A stretch of DNA of 64,000 bases from Chryseobacterium sp. G0186 (lineage in GTDB: Bacteria > Bacteroidota > Bacteroidia > Flavobacteriales > Weeksellaceae). Shown here piece by piece: positions 40,760 to 49,447 of this stretch; position 1 is the first letter of the stretch; each line of letters opens with the position of its first letter. The notes below the pieces were generated by a model. That model made no database searches, was not told where the DNA came from, and saw only the letters and a program-made list of their open reading frames with translations. Location: NCBI RefSeq assembly GCF_003815675.1, contig NZ_CP033918.1:744001-808000 (forward strand), in the 5' to 3' direction. The translations under genes were made by a program, and so were the position numbers.

Positions 40760-42247
40760 TTATTCAACCTTTATATATAAATTATAGTCTGTTCCAGAAG
40801 GCTTCAGATTGTAGATTTTTTCCAGGATTTTGTGATCACTTTTCAAATGATCTTTTACTCTGAATTCTTTCAATAGCTTATAATGATTCTTATAGTATTC
40901 TGAATTTTCTCCTTCATATAAATTCTGGTAGGAAAGCAAATATTTTGGTTTTCTTGCTTTAACCGTATTGATCCAGTAATTCGTTTTATCTTTTTTAATT
41001 TCTTCCTGAATTTGCTTGTCTACCAATCCTACCTCATCAATGGTTTTTAATCCCGAAAAATAAGGAATATAACCTGCAGGCTCCAGTAAAATCCACTGAT
41101 TTTTATCTTTTTCATATTGATTTAAGAATACTCCAATGCTTCTGCGATAGTTCCACTCCCCGTTTCCTGTTGCAATGCAGTGAATGGTCTGGAAAACCAA
41201 CATTGGAAAAATATAAAATACAATAAGTAATGACAACCATAAGTTTCTTCTCTCTTTCTGCTCCAATACAAAGATAAGAACGGGAACGAAAAGCAGAAGC
41301 TGTGGCACCCAATAGTACCAATCAAATAAGCTTTTCTGAGAAAGAAAGATAATTTGTTTAACCCATCCAAAGATAAAAATCATCCATAAAAAATAGTTCC
41401 TTTTTTCTCTCTGCCTGATAAGATAAATGAAACAAAGGAGTTCAAAAATAAGGACAACGATAGTTATTGGATTGAAATCTCCAGGAACTTTCAGCATTCC
41501 CCAGAAGTTTCCAAAGCTTATCAGAAAATAGTTGAGATGCTGCCCAAACGTGAACTGCTGCTCATACAACAATTTTTTTGCGGTAATGGTATTGTTGACA
41601 AGCTCACCAAAGTAGAACCAGTTAAAAGCTACTGTTAATAGAATACCTAGCATGCCTGAAAAAACATAATTCCATCTGATTTTTTTATTCCAAAATAGAT
41701 CAACAAGAAATACAATTCCAAGGAAGATAACGGTATCAATTCTTGTAAACATAATGAGAATGGGAAGAATGGTCACCACCCATTTTTTTCCTTTATTGAA
41801 CCCGTAGTACAACAGAGACATCTCCAGGAAGAAGAGAATTCCGTATTCCATTCCAAGGATTGAAATCTTAATGGAAGGAGGCAGAATTCCGATCAGAAAT
41901 ATAAAAATAGCTTTATGCCAAGGGTTTTTAAGAACTAAGTGAGACAGAAATAATGTTCCTATTGTAAAAAGAATGGAATTGAAAATCAAAAGGGGTTCAA
42001 TGAAGTATTCCTTACCAAATATAAGATTGAAAACATAAGACACAAAAACATACAAATGAGTGGTAGAAGCAGAAATTTTAGTATCTCCATTGAAACCAAT
42101 TACTCCGTAATCCAGGAGATTCTGGGCCACTCTCCAGGTGATAAAAGCATCTTCCTGAATGTAATGAGTCAATAAAAAAAGAAGTTTAAAAACAACCGTA
42201 GCGATTACGGCATAGATCGGGAACCTGCTAGTTTGTGTTTCAGCCAT
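40760..42247 (-). CDS. Multi-pass membrane GT-C-type glycosyltransferase candidate
   Basis: 495 residues with about ten transmembrane helices and a soluble C-terminal tail of ~100 residues. The first periplasmic loop contains QEDAFITWRVAQNLLDYGVI, then GFNGDTKISASTTHLYVFVS, which resembles the D-D/E-x-F-I-x-x-R-x-x-x-N-L motif of polyprenyl-phosphate-dependent GT-C sugar transferases. Donor and acceptor are unknown. It follows the DUF2723 gene on the same strand, but a strong terminator lies between them. Confidence 0.7.
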   Translation of the reverse strand: MAETQTSRFPIYAVIATVVFKLLFLLTHYIQEDAFITWRVAQNLLDYGVIGFNGDTKISASTTHLYVFVSYVFNLIFGKEYFIEPLLIFNSILFTIGTLFLSHLVLKNPWHKAIFIFLIGILPPSIKISILGMEYGILFFLEMSLLYYGFNKGKKWVVTILPILIMFTRIDTVIFLGIVFLVDLFWNKKIRWNYVFSGMLGILLTVAFNWFYFGELVNNTITAKKLLYEQQFTFGQHLNYFLISFGNFWGMLKVPGDFNPITIVVLIFELLCFIYLIRQREKRNYFLWMIFIFGWVKQIIFLSQKSLFDWYYWVPQLLLFVPVLIFVLEQKERRNLWLSLLIVFYIFPMLVFQTIHCIATGNGEWNYRRSIGVFLNQYEKDKNQWILLEPAGYIPYFSGLKTIDEVGLVDKQIQEEIKKDKTNYWINTVKARKPKYLLSYQNLYEGENSEYYKNHYKLLKEFRVKDHLKSDHKILEKIYNLKPSGTDYNLYIKVE

Positions 42248-42304
42248 TATGCATTTTTAGTTTCACAAATATAATCTTAAAATTCAGGATTCCCAATAAC
42301 AAAA

Positions 42305-42328
42305 AAAACGGAACCGAAGTTCCGTTTT
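42305..42328 (-). terminator. Terminator after the DUF2723 gene
   Basis: On the minus-strand transcript: AAAACGGAAC, a UUCG tetraloop, GTTCCGTTTT and more T. Stable tetraloop and T-run make this a strong terminator. Confidence 0.93.
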
Positions 42329-42337
42329 AAAAGTATT

Positions 42338-45300
42338 TTATTGTGTTGCCTTGATAATTGAAGAAGTGATCTGATTCTCTTTTTCTTTTGAATAGGTAGA
42401 ATCATAAGGTTCCATGACATCAAATAAGTATTGATAGAATGGTGTGATCTTCTGAACCTCTTCGGATTCCTTCATGGCTTTTTCTTTGCCCATCTGCTGA
42501 AGTTCCTTGATAAAAGCATTGAACTTTTTATCAATCGGCTCAATGGATTTTACCAGATAAGCATATCCTTTTTCTTTTTGACCAATCTTAGTATAAGCAT
42601 CTGTAACAGCCGCAACTACTAAGGAATACTCCATTGGTTTTGTTCTCATCTGTCTTCTCAGATAGCTTTGATCAGATTTTGAAAGACTTAAATAATAATC
42701 ATATTCCTCAAAGATTCCTTTTTTAAGAACTTCTGCCAACTGTAGTCCTTTCTGCTCCTGTCCAGCGATAATATACCCTGAAACAATTGAGCTTAATGAA
42801 CGCGGATCATTATATTTTTCAGCAGGAATTTCCTTAGCTGCAAGATCCAATATTTCCAATGCTTTCGCTTTTTGTCCGCTTAGTGCAAGTGCTGAAGCAG
42901 CTCTGCTCGCTGACATTCTGTAGCTGATGATATTGGAAGTAGCTGTTTCATCAAAGTGAGCATTCAGGTTTTTAAAATTACCCCATCTGAAGTTTTTCAC
43001 TACGTTATAAAGAGCATTAGGGTCTACTCTTCCCATATCTCCGTCTACGGATGGAGGTGTTTGAATCGGGATCAATCTATAACTGAAACCATCAAACTGA
43101 AGGTAGTCATTCAGATAAAAAATATTTTCGCTATCGTAAATTCCTCCTGAAGAGAAGTTAATTGGACGCTTCCAGTCGAAGTTTGCCAATAGATCCAATA
43201 AGATCAGATTGTTTTTATACAGTGTATTTCCTTTATAGGTAATCATAATCTGGTCTGCCACTTTTGGAAGGTCAGCCTGATTGATAATTCCTGCTTTCAA
43301 TGCATTTTCCTTATTTACAGGAAGGATGAACTTGTTTACCGGAAGGATATTATATTTTTCGTATTTCTCTTCTCCGAAGTACATTTTCAATAACTGATCT
43401 TTTTCAGGAGACTTAAACTTGATAAAGTTAATCGCTTCTTTCAGTGTCAATGAATCCTGTGTAAGATATTTTCTGAATGCCTGGAATTCTGTATCAGCAA
43501 CTCCCTGTTCTTTCAACATAGAGAAAACGCCTTCCCAATCTTCCTTCTTCATCATGTAGATCTGGTCGTTTACCCCGTCTCTGTAATCTTCATGAGTCAA
43601 TTGACTCGGGATTCCCATTGCATTGTAGGTTCTTCTTTTGATCTGATCCAGGTTCCAAGGGGTTGAAGCAAGGGTAAAGTTCACCACTTTTACATCATCC
43701 CTGAATCTTTCAGTTTCCTGAATGGCCCAAACCGGATAGGTATCATTGTCTCCATACACGAATAAAATATCGTTCTTTGGTAATGATTTTAATACTGAAT
43801 AGGCATAATCATATGCTGTATATCTTTCACTTCTGTCGTGAACATTATAGTTCTGGAAGCCCATCATAAAAGGAATTCCTAATAAAACTACTCCGAATGC
43901 AATATTAGCACCGTTGGATTTAATCTTAGACTGCAAGAACCATAGGATAGCTCCGGCTCCCAATCCAATCCAGATGGCAAAAGCATAGAATGAACCTACC
44001 ATTGCATAGTCTCTTTCTCTTGGCTCAAAAGGCTTTACTCCGGTATAGAAAATAATACCTACACTTGTTAGAATAAATAGAGATAATAAAGCGTAGAATC
44101 TTCCAAAGTCTCTGTTTAACTGAAAAAAGAATCCAATTAAACCTAAAATTAATGGCAGGAAGAAGAACTTTACTGTACTTTCATTTTTAAATTTAGCAGG
44201 CATCTTATCCTGATTTCCTACCGTAACATTATCGATAAAAGGAATACCAGAAATCCAGTTTCCTTTTGTGCTTTCCATGTTTCCTTCAAGGTCATTTTGT
44301 CTTCCCACATAGTTCCACAACAGGTATCTTACAAAATAATATCCGTTTTGAAAGGTGATAAAATAATCCATATTCTGAAGCAATGAAGGCTTCTGAACAT
44401 TGATAAGGTTATAAGGTTTTACCTTTAAATAATCTGAAGCTGTAATCGATTTATCTTCATACTTAGTTCTCAGCTCATCAAAGATCTGCTTAGCCTGAGG
44501 ATTATCTGCTACGTCTTCATTAGCATAATTGAATGAAAAATCAGGAGCCCCGTACATGGAAATGTAATTAGCCATTACATCCTTATCTTCATTAAACATT
44601 CTTGGCATTAAACTTACCTGAGACTTATTGAAAACATAGTTGAAACGGTCTCCGGTTTTTCTATAGATTCCGGATTTTTCATCTTTTTCGTAGATTTCTC
44701 CGGTTTTCTTTGTTTTGAAACTTCCATCCTCATTCTTTTCAATTCCATTCGCATCAAGGAAAGCAGTATAGTTCTGTCCGTATATTGTTGGCCAGTCACC
44801 ATATTGTTCCCTGTTATAATAATCCAGCATTCCAATTGCTGTATCCGGATCGTTAAGGTTCATTGGTGGATTCGCGTTGGCTCTGATTGGAATAACCATC
44901 CAACAAGAGAAACCAATCATCATAAAAACCACAGATAAAGCCACTGTCTGGTTAAGTTTTCCTTTTGCCTTTCTCGTAAATTTGATCAGGAAATAGCAGA
45001 TCGCTACCATAATGATAAAGGCTGCAATTGTTCCTGAATGGAAAGGAAGACTAAGACCGTTGACAAAGAAAATTTCTAATCTTCCGAACATCGTCATAAT
45101 CAAAGGGAAAATAATTTTGAAAACAATAATCAAAATACCCAGTGTAATAAGATTTGCTGCGATAAAGTTCTTCCAGGTAAACTTATAGTTTCTTGCATAG
45201 TATACCAGGCATACTGCAGGAATGGCCAACATCCCCATCATGTGTACCCCTACAGAAAGTCCTAAAACAAAGAAAATAAGAATAATCCATCTTTCATTGT

Positions 45301-45823
45301 CTACTGCCTTATACTCATTCTCCCACTTTGTGATCAACCAGACCAAAAGCGCGATAAACATAGAAGCCATTGAGTAAACTTCTCCCTCTACTGCCGAGAA
45401 CCAGAATGTATCTGAAAACGTGAAGCAAAGTGCTCCTACAGCTCCGGCAAATAAAATAGAGATTTCCTGATGTTTTGTAATTTCTTCAAAATCCTTGTTT
45501 AACAGTCTTCTCACAAAATGAGTGATCGTCCAAAACAAAAATAAAATAGTCAGCGCGCTGAACAATGCAGACATCGCGTTGATTACGATGGAGTAATTCT
45601 CGCCTTTCCCTAATGCAAAAATGGCTGCCACGGCACCCACTATCTGGAATAAGGCAGCCCCGGGGGCGTGCGTTACTTCAAGTTTTACTGCAGAAGAAAT
45701 GTACTCTCCACAATCCCAAAAACTGAAATTGGGTTCTATCGTGGACAAGTACGTGAAAAACGCAATGACGAAAATCACCCATCCTAAAACGGTGTTCCAT
45801 TGCCTAAAAGTCCAATTTTTCAT
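42338..45823 (-). CDS. DUF2723 / GT117-like membrane protein (O-mannosyltransferase-like)
   Basis: 1161 residues. N-terminal ~600 residues hold about a dozen transmembrane helices with the DUF2723 start (YLSTIEPNFSFWDCGEYISS, then APGAALFQIVGAVAAIFALG); the region FLPLILGLIGFFFQLNRDFG continues the membrane part; the C-terminal half is soluble, with TPR-like helices near the end. The Asp in FWDCGE is placed like the catalytic acid of PMT-family protein O-mannosyltransferases, to which this family is distantly related (TMEM260 homologues). Bacteroidota carry one or two copies and glycosylate secreted proteins, but the link to this gene is inference. Confidence 0.85.
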   Translation of the reverse strand: MKNWTFRQWNTVLGWVIFVIAFFTYLSTIEPNFSFWDCGEYISSAVKLEVTHAPGAALFQIVGAVAAIFALGKGENYSIVINAMSALFSALTILFLFWTITHFVRRLLNKDFEEITKHQEISILFAGAVGALCFTFSDTFWFSAVEGEVYSMASMFIALLVWLITKWENEYKAVDNERWIILIFFVLGLSVGVHMMGMLAIPAVCLVYYARNYKFTWKNFIAANLITLGILIIVFKIIFPLIMTMFGRLEIFFVNGLSLPFHSGTIAAFIIMVAICYFLIKFTRKAKGKLNQTVALSVVFMMIGFSCWMVIPIRANANPPMNLNDPDTAIGMLDYYNREQYGDWPTIYGQNYTAFLDANGIEKNEDGSFKTKKTGEIYEKDEKSGIYRKTGDRFNYVFNKSQVSLMPRMFNEDKDVMANYISMYGAPDFSFNYANEDVADNPQAKQIFDELRTKYEDKSITASDYLKVKPYNLINVQKPSLLQNMDYFITFQNGYYFVRYLLWNYVGRQNDLEGNMESTKGNWISGIPFIDNVTVGNQDKMPAKFKNESTVKFFFLPLILGLIGFFFQLNRDFGRFYALLSLFILTSVGIIFYTGVKPFEPRERDYAMVGSFYAFAIWIGLGAGAILWFLQSKIKSNGANIAFGVVLLGIPFMMGFQNYNVHDRSERYTAYDYAYSVLKSLPKNDILFVYGDNDTYPVWAIQETERFRDDVKVVNFTLASTPWNLDQIKRRTYNAMGIPSQLTHEDYRDGVNDQIYMMKKEDWEGVFSMLKEQGVADTEFQAFRKYLTQDSLTLKEAINFIKFKSPEKDQLLKMYFGEEKYEKYNILPVNKFILPVNKENALKAGIINQADLPKVADQIMITYKGNTLYKNNLILLDLLANFDWKRPINFSSGGIYDSENIFYLNDYLQFDGFSYRLIPIQTPPSVDGDMGRVDPNALYNVVKNFRWGNFKNLNAHFDETATSNIISYRMSASRAASALALSGQKAKALEILDLAAKEIPAEKYNDPRSLSSIVSGYIIAGQEQKGLQLAEVLKKGIFEEYDYYLSLSKSDQSYLRRQMRTKPMEYSLVVAAVTDAYTKIGQKEKGYAYLVKSIEPIDKKFNAFIKELQQMGKEKAMKESEEVQKITPFYQYLFDVMEPYDSTYSKEKENQITSSIIKATQ

Positions 45824-46007
45824 AGTATTAAATCAATTATGCGAAAATAGGGCTTTTATATTATTTTATATTGTTTTTAACAAATTTTAAAAAATTGGCG
45901 TAGTATTTGCGATTAAAGTCCTGTTCAAACTGTAAACAGGAAAAGAACTATTTCTAAAATGATGTCTGAGAAATCAAACAAAAGTTTAGTAATTATTTAT
46001 TTTTTTG

Positions 46008-46015
46008 TATTTTTG
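46008..46015 (+). promoter_or_regulatory. -7 element before the cysteine-synthase-like gene
   Basis: TATTTTTG fits TAnnTTTG and lies 31 bp before the start codon. Confidence 0.55.
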
Positions 46016-46045
46016 CAGTCAGATTTTTATTGAAAATAACAAATA

Positions 46046-47083
46046 ATGAGTAATGTTTACGATAATATTCTTGGCCTAATAGGACACACTCCGATGGTGA
46101 AGCTAAATACTGTTACAAAAGATATTCCAGCAACCGTTTATGCCAAGTTAGAATCATATAATCCTGGACATTCCACCAAAGACCGAATCGCACTTCATAT
46201 TATAGAGAACGCAGAGGAAAGAGGCTTATTGAAAGAAGATTCCGTAGTTGTAGAAACTACATCAGGAAACACTGGGTTTTCTATTGCAATGGTATGTATC
46301 ATCAAGGGATATAAATGTATTCTCGCAGTAAGCGACAAGACAAAACCTGAGAAAATTGCTTATCTAAAAGCATTAGGAGCTACTGTATATATATGTCCTG
46401 CCAATGTACCTGCGGATGATCCAAGATCTTATTATGAAGTAGCGAAAAGAATCGCTTTGGAAACTCCCAATTCTATTTATATCAATCAGTACTTTAATGA
46501 ACTGAATATTGATGCCCATTATCAGACTACAGGTCCTGAAATCTGGGAACAGACAGAAGGTAAGATCACTCACCTTTTTGCCTGTACCGGAACAGGAGGA
46601 ACGTTGTCTGGTTCAGCAAAGTTTTTGAAGGAGAAAAACCCGGATATTAAAATCATCGGGGTGGATGCAGATGGATCTATATTAAAAAGCTATCACGAGA
46701 CAGGTGAAATTCACAAGGAAGATGTACACCCTTATCAGATTGAGGGGATGGGAAAAAATTTGATCCCTTCCGCTCTTCTTTTCGATAAGGTGGATGAGTT
46801 TGTAAGGGTAAATGATGAAATGGCTGCCTACAGAACCCGTGAGATTGCTTTAAAGGAAGCTATTATGGGAGGTTATACGACAGGAGCTGTAACCCAAGGA
46901 CTGATGCAGTATGCCCAGTCTCATGAATTAACTGAAAATGATATGGTTGTTTTAATATACCCTGATCATGGTTCCAGATACATCACGAAAGTATACAGTG
47001 ATAAATGGATGGCTGAGCAAGGGTTTGTCAACAACTGTGTTCATAACTACGACGAAGTCTTCAAGACAGAGTTTATTAAATAG
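46046..47083 (+). CDS. Cysteine-synthase-like PLP enzyme, possible cysteate synthase
   Basis: 345 residues, fold type II PLP enzyme of the cysteine synthase/CBS family. PLP lysine in NPGHSTKDRIALHII (about 36-50; most O-acetylserine sulfhydrylases read NPGGSVKDR), phosphate loop TSGNTGFSIAMV, and GTGGTLSG. It is longer at the C-terminus than CysK and has no CBS domain. It lies 80 bp before an alpha-oxoamine synthase. In Bacteroidota making capnine-type sulfonolipids, a CysK-like enzyme makes cysteate from phosphoserine and sulfite; the pairing here suggests that role. Cysteine synthesis is the main alternative. Confidence 0.8.
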   Translation: MSNVYDNILGLIGHTPMVKLNTVTKDIPATVYAKLESYNPGHSTKDRIALHIIENAEERGLLKEDSVVVETTSGNTGFSIAMVCIIKGYKCILAVSDKTKPEKIAYLKALGATVYICPANVPADDPRSYYEVAKRIALETPNSIYINQYFNELNIDAHYQTTGPEIWEQTEGKITHLFACTGTGGTLSGSAKFLKEKNPDIKIIGVDADGSILKSYHETGEIHKEDVHPYQIEGMGKNLIPSALLFDKVDEFVRVNDEMAAYRTREIALKEAIMGGYTTGAVTQGLMQYAQSHELTENDMVVLIYPDHGSRYITKVYSDKWMAEQGFVNNCVHNYDEVFKTEFIK

Positions 47084-47104
47084 GAATAAATAAAATCACG
47101 ATAT

Positions 47105-47143
47105 AAAAAAGCCTTTTGCGTGTACTACAAGAAAGGCTTTTTT
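47105..47143 (+). terminator. Hairpin between the two PLP-enzyme genes
   Basis: Stem AAAAAAGCCTTT/AAAGGCTTTTTT with a 15-base loop. It may be a partial terminator that lowers expression of the second gene relative to the first, rather than a complete stop. Confidence 0.75.
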
Positions 47144-47162
47144 ACTTAAAAATTACGATACA

Positions 47163-48437
47163 ATGTTGGATATTTTTGAAAGAATAAAAGAAAATCCAGG
47201 ACCTCTTGGACAATTTGCAGATTATGGAGAAGGCTATTTTATTTTCCCAAGATTAGAGGGACCTATCGGCCCTAGAATGCAATTTCAGGGTAGAGAAGTA
47301 ATTTTCTGGAGTGCCAATGACTATTTAGGATTATGTAATCATCCTGAAGTAATAGAAGCAGATGCAAAAGCGGCTGCAGAATACGGAATGTTCTATCCAA
47401 TGGGAGCAAGAGCGATGTCTGGAGAAACAGATCAGCACCTTCAGTTGGAAAGAGAATTGGCAGACTTCGTAAAAAAAGAATCAGCATACTTATTGAATTT
47501 CGGTTACCAGGGAATGGTTTCTACCATTGATGCTTTGGTAAGCAGAAACGATGTTATTGTTTATGATATGGATTCTCATGCCTGCATCGTGGATGGGGTA
47601 AGACTTCATTCTGGTAAGAGATTTACTTACAAGCACAATGATATGGAAAGCCTTGAAAAGAATCTTCAAAGAGCAACCAAAGTTGCGGAAGAAACTGGAG
47701 GCGGGATCTTGGTGATTACTGAGGGGGTTTTCGGAATGAGAGGCCAACAAGGGAAAATCAAGGAAATTTGTGAACTTAAATCAAAATATCAGTTCAGATT
47801 ATTGGTAGATGATGCCCACGGATTCGGAACACTTGGTAAGACAGGTGCCGGAGTAGGTGAAGAGCAGGATTGTAATGATCAGATTGATGTATATTTCTCT
47901 ACTTTTGCAAAATCGATGGCTGGTTTCGGAGCATTCCTTGCGGGTGACAAAGAAATCATCAGATACCTTAAATTTAACCTAAGATCACAAATCTTTGCAA
48001 AATCTCTTACCATGCCAATGGTAATCGGAGGTTTAAAAAGACTTGAGCTATTGAGATCAAGACCTGAAATCAAGGCTAAACTTTGGGAGAATGTTGACAA
48101 ATTACAGAGCGGATTAAAGGAAAGAGGGTTCAACATCGGAGATACCAATACTTGTGTAACACCGGTAATGATGCAGGGAACTCCTGTAGAAGCTACTCTA
48201 CTGGTAAAAGACCTAAGAGAAAATTACGGAATCTTTACTTCGGTGGTAGTATATCCTGTTATTCCTAAAGGAATGATTCTTTTAAGATTAATTCCTACTG
48301 CTTCCCATACGGATGCTGAGATTAATGAAACTCTGGCCGCATTTGAAGGGATTCACGATAAATTAGTAAGTGGTTACTATAAAGAGCAGGAACAAAAATT
48401 ACTGCAGGAACAGGGATTAAGTTTTAAACCGATCTAA
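47163..48437 (+). CDS. Alpha-oxoamine synthase family acyltransferase (cysteate/serine-type)
   Basis: 424 residues, fold type I PLP enzyme condensing an amino acid with an acyl thioester and releasing CO2. Motifs: FWSANDYLGLCNHPEVI, YPMGARAMSGETDQHLQLER, LLVDDAHGFGTLGKTGAGVG (Asp/His of the PLP site) and FSTFAKSMAGFGAFLAG with the PLP lysine. Relatives are serine palmitoyltransferase, aminoketobutyrate ligase, BioF and, in Chryseobacterium and Alistipes, the cysteate acyltransferase starting sulfonolipids. Its position after a cysteate-synthase candidate favours the last; serine palmitoyltransferase remains a real alternative. Confidence 0.85.
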   Translation: MLDIFERIKENPGPLGQFADYGEGYFIFPRLEGPIGPRMQFQGREVIFWSANDYLGLCNHPEVIEADAKAAAEYGMFYPMGARAMSGETDQHLQLERELADFVKKESAYLLNFGYQGMVSTIDALVSRNDVIVYDMDSHACIVDGVRLHSGKRFTYKHNDMESLEKNLQRATKVAEETGGGILVITEGVFGMRGQQGKIKEICELKSKYQFRLLVDDAHGFGTLGKTGAGVGEEQDCNDQIDVYFSTFAKSMAGFGAFLAGDKEIIRYLKFNLRSQIFAKSLTMPMVIGGLKRLELLRSRPEIKAKLWENVDKLQSGLKERGFNIGDTNTCVTPVMMQGTPVEATLLVKDLRENYGIFTSVVVYPVIPKGMILLRLIPTASHTDAEINETLAAFEGIHDKLVSGYYKEQEQKLLQEQGLSFKPI

Positions 48438-48458
48438 TCTTTAAAAAAATATAAAAAA

Positions 48459-48488
48459 GCCACTGATTGATTCAGTGGTTTTTTTTTA
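48459..48488 (+). terminator. Terminator after the acyltransferase gene
   Basis: Stem CCACTGA/TCAGTGG with A-run before and ten T after. Confidence 0.88.
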
Positions 48489-48517
48489 ATCTAAAAACTA
48501 TAAAGCTATAAAAACAA

Positions 48518-49396
48518 ATGAAACTTAAAGGGTACATGTTGGGCGTTTTATCAGCCGTTTCTTATGGATTAATTCCGATTTTTATTCTGCCGATCAAGCA
48601 GGCTCATTTTTCAATGGACATTACCCTGTTTTACAGGTTTTTCTTTTCTGCCCTCATGGTAGGCGGATATCTGATTTATTCCAGGCAAAATTTTAGAATC
48701 AATAAAAAAGAGGCTTTAATATTGGCTATTCTTGGAATTTGCTATGCCCTTTCTTCCGAGTTTCTGTTTTTAGGGTATGATTTTCTTACACCGGGAATTG
48801 CCTCAACGGTTTTATTTATCTATCCGGTCATTGTAGCCTTAATTATGTTTTTCTTTTATAAAGAAAGGCTTACCCAACTATCTGTAGTTTCATTACTTCT
48901 TGCTCTTGCAGGAGTAATTGTTTTATGCTTAAAAGGAAATGGTTTTGAGATTAATTTTGCCGGCTTGGGAATCGTGATGCTCAGCTCACTTTTTTATGCA
49001 TTATATATGGTGATTGTCAACAAGTCAAATCTTAAGGTCTCGGGATTTAAGCTTACTTTTTATTCCATGCTTTTTACGTCTCTATTTTTTATGACAAAAG
49101 CAATTCTCGGAAATGAATCGTTTGCCATTCCTTCTACCGCTATTTTTTTTAACTTTCTTATTTTTGCTTTTCTTACCACGGTTATTTCCAGCCTATGCCT
49201 GGTCTATGCCATTAAATATATCGGTTCTACACCTGTTGCCATTTTAGGAGCTTTAGAACCTGTAGTGGCTGTAATGGTAAGTGTACTTATCTTTCATGAA
49301 CAGCTTACCACCAACTTACTGATCGGTATTACACTGATTTTGCTGGGAGTGATTTTAAATGTCATTTCAGACCGGAAAAAAGTTACCCACGTTTAA
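48518..49396 (+). CDS. EamA/DMT-family transporter
   Basis: 292 residues with ten transmembrane helices in two EamA repeats of five (first repeat MLGVLSAVSYGLIPIFILP, second FAGLGIVMLSSLFYALYMVI; the second repeat ends GALEPVVAVMVSVLIFHE, the signature near the end of EamA modules). Members export metabolites such as amino acids; the substrate cannot be told. A short basic tail (SDRKKVTHV) follows. Monocistronic between two terminators. Confidence 0.92.
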   Translation: MKLKGYMLGVLSAVSYGLIPIFILPIKQAHFSMDITLFYRFFFSALMVGGYLIYSRQNFRINKKEALILAILGICYALSSEFLFLGYDFLTPGIASTVLFIYPVIVALIMFFFYKERLTQLSVVSLLLALAGVIVLCLKGNGFEINFAGLGIVMLSSLFYALYMVIVNKSNLKVSGFKLTFYSMLFTSLFFMTKAILGNESFAIPSTAIFFNFLIFAFLTTVISSLCLVYAIKYIGSTPVAILGALEPVVAVMVSVLIFHEQLTTNLLIGITLILLGVILNVISDRKKVTHV

Positions 49397-49410
49397 AATA
49401 TTTTAAATAA

Positions 49411-49446
49411 AATAAACCCCGAAGAAAAAAATCTCCGGGGTTTATT
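49411..49446. terminator. Bidirectional terminator
   Basis: Stem AATAAACCCCG/CGGGGTTTATT between the convergent transporter and TPR-protein genes. Confidence 0.88.
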
Positions 49447-49447
49447 A

